A stretch of 64,000 bases of DNA from Pyropia yezoensis (GCA_009829735.1 CM020618.1:22491346-22555345), one strand, 5' to 3'. Shown: positions 32,891 through 43,260, counted from the stretch's first letter. The notes: generated by a model not told the origin, from the sequence alone. Translations and numbers: made by a program.

Positions 32891-33452
32891 TGTGGTATAA
32901 AACTCGATCCTCTCAGACACGTGTCAATATCCCTCGGGGGAAAGGGACAGGTAACACAGAAAGGTGAACTACGAGAGTGGTATGCCTGTTGCCTCACGTG
33001 CCCGCTCGCAGAGCAAACAGATACGCACGGTAGTGCACACGGGGAAGAGGAAAGCAAACGCGCAGTTGTCTTTTTCCTGAGGGCGCGGGCCAAGGGCGCC
33101 TCGCTGTCCCTCTTAGCGTGCATCTGGGGGAGCCTCGGCACGTTGGCCAGGTATCCCCCCCATAACCCCGAGTGGCCCCGACCCGAGTCTCACCTCGTCA
33201 GGTCGGGGGCCACTATCACTACTAATTCTATTCCCACTCACTAATCTCACACTCAATTTCTCTCAAATCAAGTCCCTCACAAGTAAGCAAAAACCCACCA
33301 GAAATCCCTCTCTCACGTGTAGTCCACCGCATCCCAGTGCCGGGCACGGGCCACGGCCGCCAACCATCACCACACGGCGGGCATGTTCTGGCACCTGGTG
33401 CCCTCTGGATGTAGTCCCGGGTCGGCGCCAAGTTGGGGCCAGGGATGCCACA
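32891..33452 (-). repeat. 5' LTR of the chromovirus
   Basis: 562 bp, paired with 23812-24382. On the minus strand it starts TGTGGCATCCCTGGCCCC and ends ATACCACA. It contains the expected promoter region, but I cannot place the TATA box or polyadenylation site with certainty. Confidence 0.88.
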
Positions 33453-34299
33453 GGTTGCCGTCCGCTCCCTTCTCGCGTGTCGGGCGCTGGCGACCGAGTT
33501 TCAGCTGCGCGGCTGCTCGAGAGATTCTTGTGCTTTTCGGGGGTGGGATGGGGCGAGAGTGGGGGGACTAGCCCCCGTCGGCGGTGGCCGGAGGTAATAA
33601 GCAATGACGCCCTGAGAGGGGGGCGGCGGAACTTTTGAGGCGGCATGGCGGGTGCCGCGCGTCCACCGACTCGCGGGTGGCGTTGAAGGGTGGCGCCCGC
33701 CCCGAGAGTGAACTGCAATTATCATTGCCCTTGATACGCAAGCACCGGGGGGGTGGGCGGGCTGCGGCGGTGCCCACTCAGGAGCGGGGGAGGCCAGTGG
33801 CGGCGACGGCGGCTGCGGCGCGGCGCCCACCGTGTGGGCGTCTACGGCAGCTGCCACCCGTTTTCGCTGACGGTGCTGCCCGCGCCACCGTCGCCTGGGC
33901 GACATCGGCTCCCCCCCTTTACAATGGCTTGGCCCATCCCCTCTTCCCCGCCGCCCCCGACACGGCGGCGGCGGCGGCGCCCGTAGGGGTGGCCCCGCCT
34001 TGCCCACCTGGCAGAGGCACAGACGCCCCTGGCCGTCGCGACGGCACATCCCCGCGCGGCGGGCGGGTGACGGCGCCCGCCGACCTCGCGTTTGCGACAA
34101 GCAGCACCGACGGTCCGGATTTGTCGTAGAGACCAGTGTATCTTGCTGATCTGGGGGTGAAGTCCGGAAGGAGGGCATCGCCGATGCCGCACTTGTCACA
34201 GTAGCTCATGCGGAAGGGGTCTGAGACCGGCCCGTCTCACTTGGTCCGTGTGACGACGTGGGCGGGGCGATGCGTCCACGTTCCCGCATGAAGCGCCGC

Positions 34300-34490
34300 A
34301 TGTACTGTCGATCCCCCCCCCCCTTTTCTCGCCTCTCGCAACTCCCCTGTCCATTTTCCCCCCTGCCCCCCCTGTCCTTACCGTTGCACGCCCGTCACAT
34401 CAGCGTGTCGATCTGGTCGCGAGACCTCAGCGCAGCGTGTGTCCAAATGGGACACGCGCGATCTGCGCTTGCTCCCTCCCCCCCCCACGC
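34300..34490 (+). repeat. Dispersed ~190-bp repeat, copy 1
   Basis: It starts atgtactgtc, passes through a C/T-rich stretch, ttttctcgcc and tgtccattttcccccct, and ends with gtgtgtcca, tgggacacgcgcgatctgcg and a C-rich tail. The same order of blocks occurs at 58636-58820 on the same strand, with some substitutions. Confidence 0.7.
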
Positions 34491-35890
34491 CCCCTCAGCA
34501 GAGTCACACGCGCGAGCAGAGTCAGTCTCTACGGGTAATGCGCCCGGGCGTCCCACTTCCGCCCCCCTCCCTCCCACATGTTCTGGAGTAGGTTTTTTGT
34601 TATGTTGCATTTTTGTTCTCTTGAACAAGCACCCCTTCCAGGCACGGCCGTGCTGGTAATGCGACGCCGGGCATGCCCCGCTTGCCCGCCCGCGCCCATG
34701 AGGGGGAGTGCCTGGGGGTCCCGGCCGCTCGGCGCGCCACCCGCGGCCGCCCTCCTCCGCCGTCCCCCGCGCAGCGAGCTGAGCACCCACGGGAAGCGTG
34801 GGCGGCGGCAGGGGCCAACGCCACCGCCGTTGCCGGCAGCGGCGGGCGTGACCGAGGCCGCCGACTCCGCGCGTGGCGGGTGGAGCCCCCGCCACGCCAC
34901 TCTCTCCAGCTCCTGCCCGCCTCTCAACCGATCCCACCCACCCACACACGCTCTGCCCCACCGCCCTTGTGGCGGGAACACTCGCCAACGGTCCACCACC
35001 ACTCAGCTCCCGCCCGCCAAGTGCTGGTGGGCCACCGGGGGTCGGCACTGTTGCTTGCGGCGCCGGTGAGGGAGGCCCCTCCATCCGGGCCCGTGGGGCC
35101 TACGGAGGCTGCGCGGCGCCCCCGCCCGTCTGGAGCGCCGCCGCCGCTGTGGCGTCGGAGAAGCGGCCTATAAAAGGGCGCCTCCCTATTCACAGTGGTG
35201 GCCGGGTGGTGCTCCAGCCCACTGCCCCAACCCCCCATCCCCTCCCCCCCTCAAGCGCCACAACGCTCTCTGCCTTTCCCTCCCCTCCCCCCACCCCCCA
35301 CGGCTCGCGTGATTGCCCTGCCCTGCACCTTGCTGTGCTTGCCGCCGGGATGACCACCCCGGCTGCCTTTGCAGTTTCGGGCTTCCCCCCCCCTCGCCTC
35401 CCTCCGTCGCTCCGCCGTGTGCGCCTCCCCCCCCTGCGGGGGAGGGGCCCTGATGGCTGTCCCTCCTGGTGTGGTGGCGTGCCGACGAGCGGCACCTGGC
35501 GGTTGCACCCGCCGCGCGTTGGCGCCGCCCGGCCGGCAGCCACCCACTGCGGGGGCGCTCTCCTCTTGGGCGGGTCGAAACGTTGGGCAGCCCTGCCCCC
35601 TCCTGGTCAGCCACCTCCAGGCCTGGGAGCCCCCCGGCCGCGCCGCCGCCGCCCTGCCGCATCTACCAACGAGCCGTCAAGACTCATCAACCGGTGAAGG
35701 GCTCGACACCCCCTTGCCGCCGCCGTTGCCGCTCCGGGCCCCGCCGCCCTATGCCGGCAGTGGCGCCGCCTTACCGCCGCAGCGGCCAAGTGGGCGGCCA
35801 AGTGGGTGGGCCGCCGCGCCCTGCGCGGGGCGCTGCCACGGGCGCCGCCAACATGGCGGGGCGCCCCTCCTCCCCACTTCAACCTATCCT

Positions 35891-35950
<60 letters not shown>
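35891..35950. repeat. (CCG)n microsatellite
   Basis: About twenty consecutive CCG/GCC triplets without interruption. Open frames through it encode poly-Ala, poly-Pro or poly-Arg depending on phase and should be ignored. Confidence 0.9.
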
Positions 35951-35953
<3 letters not shown>

Positions 35954-37057
35954 GCCGCCGTGGGCGACCTCGGGCCGCGGCGGCGGGCTGGTGGCGGCGG
36001 CGGCGGGAAGCGCCCTCGTGGCGGCCGCTCTCGGGCGCGCGGAACACCCCGCCCCCCCCCCCTGGTCATGAACAAGGATGGCCACTTTATCGCCTCCGCC
36101 TACCGCGTCTACGCGGGCGTGGGCGGAGGAAGTGAGGGTGAGCAGGGCGGCTGCTGCCGGTTGACGCAGGCGATTGATGGCGCAGGCGACGCGTGCGCGC
36201 GGGCGGCGGTGGTGGCGGCCGCGGCATAGTCGGTGGCGGGGGGGGGGCTGGACGGGGTCGCGGGGCTGCTGCGGCCTTTGCTCGGCCGCTTGTTTGACTT
36301 TGCCGCGATCGCAGCGGCGGCGGCGGCGGATGGCGCGGGGGGGGGGGGGAAGGGGCGGCGTCGCCCTATTTTGGAAGGGTGCCGAGGATGCCTCCCAGCA
36401 TGCGCTCCCCGGCGGGGGCGCGCCGTGGGAGGCGGCCGGGCGGCAGCCGCCGCGCCGCGTGCCGGCGCGCCGGGGCCATCGGCGGCGCACGCCGCCGGTC
36501 CCGAGTTGGAGGTGTTCGGCAACCCGCCGCCGGCGACCGCGGCAGATGGGCAAGGTCAACCCTTGTTGGCGGGCGCACCACCCGCGTTGGTTGGTGAGCC
36601 CGGCCGGCTTCCGGCGGCAGCGCGGACGTGGCGGTGCGTGTGGGGGAGGCGGTGAGGTGGGGAGGGGGGAGGGTGTGCTGGTGGCTGGTGGCGTGCGTGG
36701 CTGGGTGGGTTGGAGTGCTTTTCTGGTGTGGGGGGTTGGTGAGGGGTAGGTGTGGTGATTGGGGTGGTCTGCGCGTGTGTGGGTAGGGGCGGGCTTCGGG
36801 TGGGTGACGCAGCCGAGGCTGCGATGGCGTCAGGTGGCAGCTGCGTGCGGCGTCGGTGGGCAGCGCAGCGGGGCGGACGCAGGCAAGTGGCATGGATCTG
36901 CGTGGAGATAAGAAGTGCGCATCGCGCGTGCCGTGGACTCTCCCGCGGCCATCCCCGCGTCGGTTAGCGCCGGCTACGCCCAGGTCCAGCACTGCCGCCG
37001 CCGCCGCCGCCGCCGCAACCCCCGCCATCAAGGCCACGACTGTTCTGAAGGTGGGGT

Positions 37058-37156
37058 CACGCTAGACGTAGCGTGCCCCCGCCTTTACTTTCGGCACCCG
37101 CCACGAAAGGCGAGGCGGGCGTAGCCGGTTCAGACGGACGCGCCCGAACCGGCTAC
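37058..37156. repeat. Two adjacent hairpins
   Basis: cacgcta at 37058-37064 pairs with tagcgtg at 37069-37075 across four bases. gtagccggttc at 37121-37131 pairs perfectly with gaaccggctac at 37146-37156 across 14 bases. They lie about 330-430 bp beyond the stop of the acyltransferase gene on its 3' side, so they could be transcript-end structures or remains of a small transposon. Confidence 0.5.
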
Positions 37157-37488
37157 TCCCGCTGCACCGACGACTGTTATCCCCGCCTTTTGCCTGCCCC
37201 GAGAAGCCGTCACCACGACCAGCGCGCTCGCCTGATGCATCAAACAGTACACAAAGTATGAACAGCAAAAGGAAGCTCGCCAGCGCGAACACCGATGGCG
37301 CCCGCTTTGAGGACGGGGGACAGCAAGGGGTGTGTGACCCCCCGGGGGTCCACGTACCGGTCGCCTGCCGGCGCAGGGGCCTGGGGGAGGCCAAGACTGC
37401 CGGCGGGTTGGCCGGTAGGGGCCGCGGTGGCGGCCAGGGTGGCGGCGGCTTCGGTGGGGGCGGCGGTGATGGCGGCGCCTCGTGACCC

Positions 37489-39141
37489 CTACCGGCGGCC
37501 GGCACAGGCCTGAATGGTGGTGGCACCCGGATGGGGCCGTCGGCAGCTGGTAGACCCACCCGCGGCGGGCCGCCTGGTGACCACCTGGAGGTGGCGATCA
37601 CCGTGCGTGGGCGGCGGGTGGCGGGGGGCGGCGGGGGCGGGAGGAGGCCGGGCCGCGTCGGCGGATTGGGGAAGGGCTGCACGCCACCCCACGGGTCGTC
37701 TTGCGGTGCGTTTGTGCGACGTCACGGCCGGCGGCGGGGGTGCCCGTGGCAGCGACGCATATGGCGCCGCCGCCGCCGCACGATCGGCAGACGTCGCCGG
37801 TTGGGGTGGTGGACGTCGTGGCTGGGGTGGAGCGGCAGCCGCGAGGGGCGACAGGGGGGGGCGCTCGGGGGGCGACAGGGGGGGTCGCCCGGGGGGCGGG
37901 AGGGGGGGGGGGGGGGGGGGGGTTCGCTGGGGCAGCTCGAACGTAGGGGGGTGGGACATGCCGTCGGAGACGGCGGCTGCGGTGGTGGTGTCGGCGGTTG
38001 CGGCGGAGGCTGTGGTGTCGGTGGGGGCGGAGTCGGCGGCTGCGGTCATGCCCGCCACTGCTGGCAACGGAGGCGGAGGCGGCGGCCGCCGCCGCCCTGT
38101 GTGTCGAGCCACCCAAAGACGGATGTCCGCAGCGGCGCCCGCCCGCTTGGCCCAGCCCCCCCCCCCCCCCCCCCCCCCTCGCAGGTGTACAAGCAAACAC
38201 CCCCCCACCAAAAGAACAGCAGAAACAGGCGAGCGGGCGTCGGCGTAGTCAAAGCCGACCGCGTGGACCGCCACGTTCGGCGGCACCGCGGCGGCAACGT
38301 CGAGCAAAAACGCGAGCACCCTCTGCCCGTAGCTCGTTGCGCCTTTCGCCAACACCACCACGGGCGCGCCCGCCGCCCGCGCGCGTGCGCACACAGCCAA
38401 GACGGGCTCCGCGCCGCCACCGCCACGGCCACCACCACACCCACCGCCGCCGCCGCCGCCGACGACGCCGCCGCCGCCGACGTCGCCGACGCAGCCGCCG
38501 CCGTCGTCACCGCCGCCGCTGTCAGCAGAGAGGGGGTCAGTCGACACCCCGATCGGCCATGCCCACAGCACCTCTGCCGCCGCTCGCGGGCCGGAGCGCA
38601 CCACCGCCCGACGGCAGTCGGGGGTGGGCGCAGCAAAGAGGGGCGAGCACAGCGCGGCCAGGGCGGCCACGTCCAGGATGGACCCGTGCCACGCGATGAG
38701 CACGTCCCCCCGGCGGGGACTCCCGCCGCCGCTGCCGCCGCTGCCGTCCCAGCCCACACTGCCGCCTTCGCCGATAGCACGCCACGCGGCGGCGGCGCCG
38801 CGGGATGTGGCCCGCGGCAGCCGCCGCACGCCCGCGGCAGCGAACAGCGCGCGCCCCCCCACCGCGTGGCCAATGCAGACGGCCGGCCGCGCAAGCGCCG
38901 GGGACACCCGCCCCCGCGAGATGCCAACGAACGCCGCGGCGGCCGCCCACAGTGCCGCGCCCGGTGCGGCGAGCAGCAGCCGCAGCGGCGCCAGCAGCAC
39001 CCCGCCGACGAGCAGCCGTGCCCCCGACGCGCCGCGGGGGGGGAGGAAGGGACTACCCCATGCTGGGGTAGCGGGGAGGGATGCGGGGGGGGGGGGGGGT
39101 TGGGGAAATGGGGGGAGGGAGCAGGGTGGCGTAGATACCAC
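37489..39141 (-). CDS. Probable membrane acyltransferase (PlsC/LPAAT-like), divergent
   Basis: 550 codons on the minus strand. Residues about 41-75 form a hydrophobic N-terminal region suited to one or two membrane spans. WHGSILD at 151-157 fits the acyltransferase HX4D motif (H152, D157). VVVLAKGATSYGQ near 261-273 resembles the EGTTSNG motif of lysophosphatidic acid acyltransferases, followed by VAVHAVGFDYA, like the VPVxPVxxxY stretch. These enzymes transfer an acyl chain from acyl-CoA to a lysophospholipid at the membrane. The usual Glu of the EGT motif is Lys here, so activity is uncertain. Residues 205-243 are a Gly-rich insertion, and everything after about 335 is Pro/Ala-rich and may be unstructured or mis-framed. 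It is the best candidate for a host gene in the window. The ATG at 39141 is the first in frame. Confidence 0.5.
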   Translation of the reverse strand: MVSTPPCSLPPFPQPPPPPASLPATPAWGSPFLPPRGASGARLLVGGVLLAPLRLLLAAPGAALWAAAAAFVGISRGRVSPALARPAVCIGHAVGGRALFAAAGVRRLPRATSRGAAAAWRAIGEGGSVGWDGSGGSGGGSPRRGDVLIAWHGSILDVAALAALCSPLFAAPTPDCRRAVVRSGPRAAAEVLWAWPIGVSTDPLSADSGGGDDGGGCVGDVGGGGVVGGGGGGGCGGGRGGGGAEPVLAVCARARAAGAPVVVLAKGATSYGQRVLAFLLDVAAAVPPNVAVHAVGFDYADARSPVSAVLLVGGCLLVHLRGGGGGGGGWAKRAGAAADIRLWVARHTGRRRPPPPPPLPAVAGMTAAADSAPTDTTASAATADTTTAAAVSDGMSHPPTFELPQRTPPPPPPLPPPGRPPLSPPERPPLSPLAAAAPPQPRRPPPQPATSADRAAAAAPYASLPRAPPPPAVTSHKRTARRPVGWRAALPQSADAARPPPAPAAPRHPPPTHGDRHLQVVTRRPAAGGSTSCRRPHPGATTIQACAGRR

Positions 39142-39286
39142 CCGTTGACTTGCGCGCCGACGGGCGAGAAAGGCGGAGACACAGACTGTGCCTGACTGTG
39201 CGCAAGGCGAGCGAGTTTCAACTTTCGACTGTTTTTCTTTTCTTTCTCGCCGCCAAGTAAGGCCGACAAGCGGTCCCGCACCCCTG

Positions 39287-39599
39287 TCAGAGTGTTTCCA
39301 AAAACGTCACGACGATCTCGATACCATCTCTCATACATTTTCGCAGCTTTCAATTGAGCCCACACGTGGCTTCCAAACGTCTCTCGGCCAATGAGAGCCC
39401 AGCGGGGGCTTGTGGGCCGCCGCTGGGGTCCGGTCGCGTCCCAAATCGGCCAGATTCGGGCCTCCATTTCGGGTTTTGACGCGAATGGAGTTGATGGAGT
39501 TGTTTCAAGTCGTGCGAGCCACGTTTCCGCAGAAGATCGTCACGACGATGTCGGAAACGATCTCCCCCCCCCTACTTCGTTGCAGAGATCGTCGTGACG
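39287..39599. mobile_element. MITE-like element with short inverted repeats
   Basis: cgtcacgacgatctc at 39305-39319 is the exact inverse complement of gagatcgtcgtgacg at 39585-39599. The left end (agagtgtttcca then aacgtcacgacgatc) is the same as the start of the 1.19-kb repeat copies at 22626 and 54911. A third copy of the gatcgtcacgacgat core lies inside at about 39535. It sits within 150 bp upstream of the acyltransferase ATG (minus strand), that is, in its promoter region. Confidence 0.5.
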
Positions 39600-40029
39600 A
39601 CCTCGTTTCGGGTTATGGGAGCGTTTATTGCCGTTTTTAACGCTAGAACGGGGCCCTGCGTGAAAGATTCGCGACCCTCTCGAAAGTGTCTGGACGCAAT
39701 CTGGAAGTCTGCAGGATTGGATGATTGGGCATATGGCGCGTGGTCGTGTGGATCCGCAGCGGTCCGTTGGGCACGAGTCCTGGTGGTCGCCCCCCCCCCC
39801 TCTCGGATCCCCCACACCGCACCCACGTATTCTACGCATCGACGTGGTCCGTTCAAATCATACGCACGCCGCCGGACGCCACTCCGGCGAGCGTACCCCC
39901 AACACCCCCGGCAAAATAACAAAAAATACAACATTTCGTGCAGGGCCCCGCCCCCGGCGCGGGCCCGCGCTGGCGGAGGGGGGGCCGCCCCCCCCCCCAC
40001 AACAGGCTCCCACGGGGGGGGGGCTGGGT

Positions 40030-40260
40030 GGGGAGGGGCGTGCACACCCCCCGCAGCACGTTTGGCACGGGGGGGGGGGCTTCCAGCGGTGGAATGGGGG
40101 GGGGGGCGTCGCGGGAAGGGGCGTGCACCCCCCCCGGAGCACGTTCCTGCGGGGGGGGGGCCTCCCGCGGTGGATTGGGGGGGGAGGCGCGTGCACCCCC
40201 CCCGGGGGACGCTGCTGCGGGGAGGGGGGCATCCAGGGGTGGATCTGGGGGGGCTTCGCG
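40030..40260. repeat. G/C homopolymer-rich minisatellite
   Basis: About three units built from gcgtgcacccccc, gcacgtt and a long G run, at about 40036, 40120 and 40187. The many G and C runs make the exact length unreliable. Confidence 0.6.
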
Positions 40261-40310
40261 GGCCGCGTGGGACGGCTCACGTCGTACCAGCGACGTGACC
40301 ACCACTGTCG

Positions 40311-40475
40311 TGACGCTCATCGCCGTCACCACCGTCGTCACCGCCGTCGTCGGTCTGTTCGTGGGCGACGGCCCACCACCGTCGTGACGCTCATCGCCGT
40401 CACCACCGTCGTCACCACCGTCGTCACCGCCGTCGTCGGCCTGTTTGTGGGCCGCGTGCGACGGCCCACCACGCA
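40311..40475. repeat. ~72-bp direct repeat of GTC/ACC blocks
   Basis: gtcgtgacgctcatcgccgtc starts near 40309 and again near 40382, each followed by caccaccgtcgtcaccgcc, a tgtt..tgtgggc block and gacggcccacca. Short GCC/ACC repeats continue to about 40545, close to the transposase start. Confidence 0.7.
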
Positions 40476-40595
40476 TCGGCAGGCCCACCACCGTCGCCAC
40501 CTCCGCCACCGTCGCCACCTCCACCACTGTCGTCTCCGCCGCCACCGTGTGTGTGCTGGGGGTTGGGAGGTGTGGTGGGGCTGCAGTTTTGGAAG

Positions 40596-42331
40596 ATGGC
40601 TGCCCCCGCGCCTTTTGATCGAGAGGCATGGGAGGTGTCCGATGGATCGGCGGACGAGGTCCACGCAGCTGTTCTAGCTGCGCGGCTCTCTCTAACGCGA
40701 CGCAGACACTACATCGCTCTGTCGGGTGCGGTTGCCAGACGCCGCCGGCGTCGCGGCGGCTCGGTGCCTGGGCGTCGTGCCAACGGTTGCGTGGATTTGA
40801 GCGCGGCTACCGAAGCATCGAGGCTGACTACTTTGGGGAGGACGTGAACCCACCTGTGTACGGCGAGACTGATTTTGAGACTCGGTTCCGCGTGCCTCGC
40901 AATGTGTTTATGGCGGTCTACGACGACGTGAAGGACCTGCCGTATTGGAAGCGCACCATCAACGCCAGTGGGCGGCCACAGGCGCATGCCCTGCAGAAGG
41001 TGGTGGCCGCCTTTCGTGTGCTGGCGTACGGTGAGGCCGCTGATCGGCCTGACGAGTATGTCCGACTGTCCAAGTCCACAACGGCGGTGGCGACGCAAAT
41101 GCTTGTCGACCACATCGTCGACAACTACGAGGAGTTCTTCCTGCGCCCCCCAAACATGGACGAGCTGGCCCATATTCTTGACCGCAACGCGCAACGTGGG
41201 ATGCCTGGGTGCATGGGGAGCATCGACTGCTCGCATTGGGGTTGGCGCATGTGCCCCAAGGCTTTGGCGGGCCAGTACCAGGACTACAAGAAGCGGCGCT
41301 CCGTGGTAATGGAGACAGTCTGCGATGAGGACCTGTACATCTGGCACTTTTTCGTGGGGCCACCGGGCAGCCAGAACGACCTGAATGTGTGGGGCCAATC
41401 ACCGCTCTGCATGGACATTACGAACGGTCTATGGCCCCCTGACAATTTTGAGTACACACTGAATGGCCGCACGCGTCGCTTGCTGTACTATTTAGCCGAC
41501 GGTGTGTATCCCAAGTTCCCCATTTTTGCCCGACCCTTTCCACGCGCCACCTCCAACACCCTGAAGAAGTGCACTTACAACCGGCTGCAAGGGGCGCTTC
41601 GCAAGGACGTTGAGCGTCTGTATGGCGTAATGACCGCGCGCTTTCACATCCTTCTCCACCCGGCCAAGTATCACTCTGTTGACCGTATCATCCGCACCGC
41701 CAAGGCTGTCGCTATTTTGCACAACATGATTGTCATCAACCGCCGCGACGGGTACATCTCCCGCCTCCGCATGGGAGACTTATACGGCCAGGCCGGCGCA
41801 GCGGCCTCTGTCATGATGGCCGCTGCGCAGGCTGAAGCAGAGGCCGCAAAGGCCGGTGAGGCCGCGGGGAGTGACTCCTTGTCGGCCTTCTTGTGGTCCT
41901 CTTCGTCGTCTTCGTCTTCGTCTTCGTCCGGTACCGCTGGTAGTGGCAGCAGTGTCGGTGCGGGTGGTGGTGCGGGCGCTGTGGGTGACGGCACGGCGGC
42001 CGCAGCGGGCGTATCTGGACGCGCGGGAGGTATTGCCGCCGGTGGGGGTGGTGCATCGGCCGCGGGGGGTGCAGCCTGTCCACCTGATGGAACTGGAGGT
42101 GGTGCTGGTACTGCAGGGGCGGGGACCGGGGCCGGAGGCGGGAACGGCGCGCAGGGTAATGGCCGTGTCGCCCCGACTTGGCGGACTGACGATATCAGGC
42201 GCCAGTCTGCTCTGACCAGTCCGATTGAGCACGAGCGACTACGCGCTGACCTGATGGCACACGTGTGGGAGAACAAGGCGGAGGCTCTGGCGCCGTTTCT
42301 GCACCGCCGTCATGCGTTGGTGTACATGTAG
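40596..42331 (+). CDS. PIF/Harbinger transposase (DDE_Tnp_4 type)
   Basis: The N-terminus reads best from the ATG at 40596 (MAAPAPFDREAWEVSDGSAD, then a basic RRRRRRGGSVPGRRAN), after which the frame shifts at about 40770-40795 and continues as FERGYRSIEADYFGEDVNPP to TAG at 42331. Such a join (basic Arg block, GRAxN, then a Y-x-R-I-x-ADYF stretch) is characteristic of these transposases, so the shift is either an indel error or a real break. Catalytic motifs are GCMGSIDCSHW (first Asp, near 41224), GSQNDLNVW (second Asp, near 41376) and KDVERLYGVMTARF (Glu, near 41612). The enzyme cuts and rejoins transposon ends, normally together with the Myb-like partner encoded at the other end. After residue about 410 the protein becomes Ala/Gly/Ser-rich, with a short conserved-looking C-terminus (RRQSALTSPIEHERLRADLM). 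Confidence 0.87.
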
Positions 42332-42469
42332 GTGGGTGGGCGGCTGCCTTAAAGGTTTTTTTTTCCCCTCGGAGTTTTTTTTTTCCTCACCTGTGAGCCG
42401 GTCTAGCGTGGAAGAATGGCCGTTGGCGTGGCAAAAACGCAAGGGGCGGGACGCCTTGGCGGTGGGGGG

Positions 42470-43260
42470 GTGGCAGCGACGCAGCGGCCGACTTGTCGGC
42501 CGCCTGTGCGCCTGGCTGCTGCCACCGGTGTGGCACGAATGTGGGGGGGGGGGATGCCTTGGCGGTGGGAGGGTGACAGCGACACAGCGGCCGACTTGTC
42601 GGCCGCCTGTGCGCCTGCATGCTGCCACCGACGTGGCAAGGAAGTGGGGGGGGGGACGCCTTTGCGGTGGGGGGTGGCAGCGACGCAGCAGCTGACTTGT
42701 CGGCCGCCTATGCACCTGGCTGCTGCCACCGACGTGGCAAGGAAGTGGGGGGGGGATGCCTTGGCGGGGGGGGGTGGCAGCGACGCAGCGGCCGACTTGT
42801 CGGCCACCTGTGCGCCTGGCTGCTGCCACCGGTGTGGCACGAATGTGGGGGGGGGGGATGCCTTGGCGGTGGGAGGGTGACAGCGACACAGCGGCCGACT
42901 TGTCGGCCGCTTGTGCGCCTGCATGCTGCCACCGACGTGGCAAGGAAGTGGGGGGGGGGACGCCTTTGCGGTGGGGGGTGGCAGCGACGCAGCAGCTGAC
43001 TTGGCGGCCGCCTATGCGCCTTGCTGCTGCCACCGACGTGGCAAGGAAGTGGGGGGGGGGATGCCTTGGCGGTAGGGGGTGGCAGCGACGCCGCGGCCGA
43101 CTTGTCGGCCACCTGTGCGCCTGGCTGCTGCCACCGGTGTGGCACGAATGTGGGGGGGGGGGATGCCTTGGCGGTGGGGGGGTGACAGCGACACGGCGGC
43201 CGACTTGTCGGCCGCCTGGGGGCCTGGCTGCTGGCGCGAGCGTGGCGGGGGAGTGGAGGA
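42470..43260. repeat. 102-bp satellite with three-unit higher-order structure
   Basis: Eight units of about 102 bp occur, marked by gcggccgacttgtcggccgc or variants at about 42487, 42590, 42690, 42790, 42892, 42994, 43097 and 43199. Variants alternate in the order A (ending caccggtgtggcacgaatg), B (gcatgctgccaccgacgtgg) and C (agctgactt.., ctatgc), and the A-B-C order repeats every ~305 bp. The core is a near-perfect palindrome with 9-bp arms around TT. It lies between the two convergent Harbinger genes. The tail of the same array reappears right after the gap (47240-47400). Confidence 0.85.

Larger units (their letters stand above)
23812..33452 (-). mobile_element. Ty3/gypsy chromovirus, nearly complete
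   Basis: A 9.6-kb LTR retrotransposon in minus orientation: 5' LTR at the right (32891-33452), gag, pol with C-terminal chromodomain, an extra antisense open frame, then the 3' LTR at the left (23812-24382). The LTRs start TGTGG and end CCACA (TGTGG and TACACA-type ends on the left copy). By eye they differ at about 15 of ~562 aligned positions plus one 9-bp indel, about 2.7 per cent, so the insertion is fairly recent; a date needs a local mutation rate. The structure looks whole, with about three breaks, all in gag; pol and the antisense frame are open. No matching target-site duplication is visible in the flanks. The left flank is the dispersed repeat ending at 23811. Confidence 0.9.
33453..37488. 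other. 4 kb GC-rich DNA without a confident gene
   Basis: Nearly every frame is open because of composition, so ORF length is no guide. A minus-strand frame at 33919-34209 starts MSYCDKCGIGDALLPDF (a CxxC pair) and reads less repetitively for about 45 codons, possibly a gene fragment. 34300-34490 matches 58636-58820. A (CCG)n tract lies at 35891-35950. Near 37060-37160 two hairpins occur. A minus frame at 37062-37682 includes one hydrophobic span (SVFALASFLLLFILCVLF). Confidence 0.35.

Noticed and set aside
34873-36749. Long overlapping ORFs on both strands in the (CCG)n region
   Set aside because: Extreme composition keeps all frames open; the translations are poly-Pro, poly-Ala or poly-Arg without domains.
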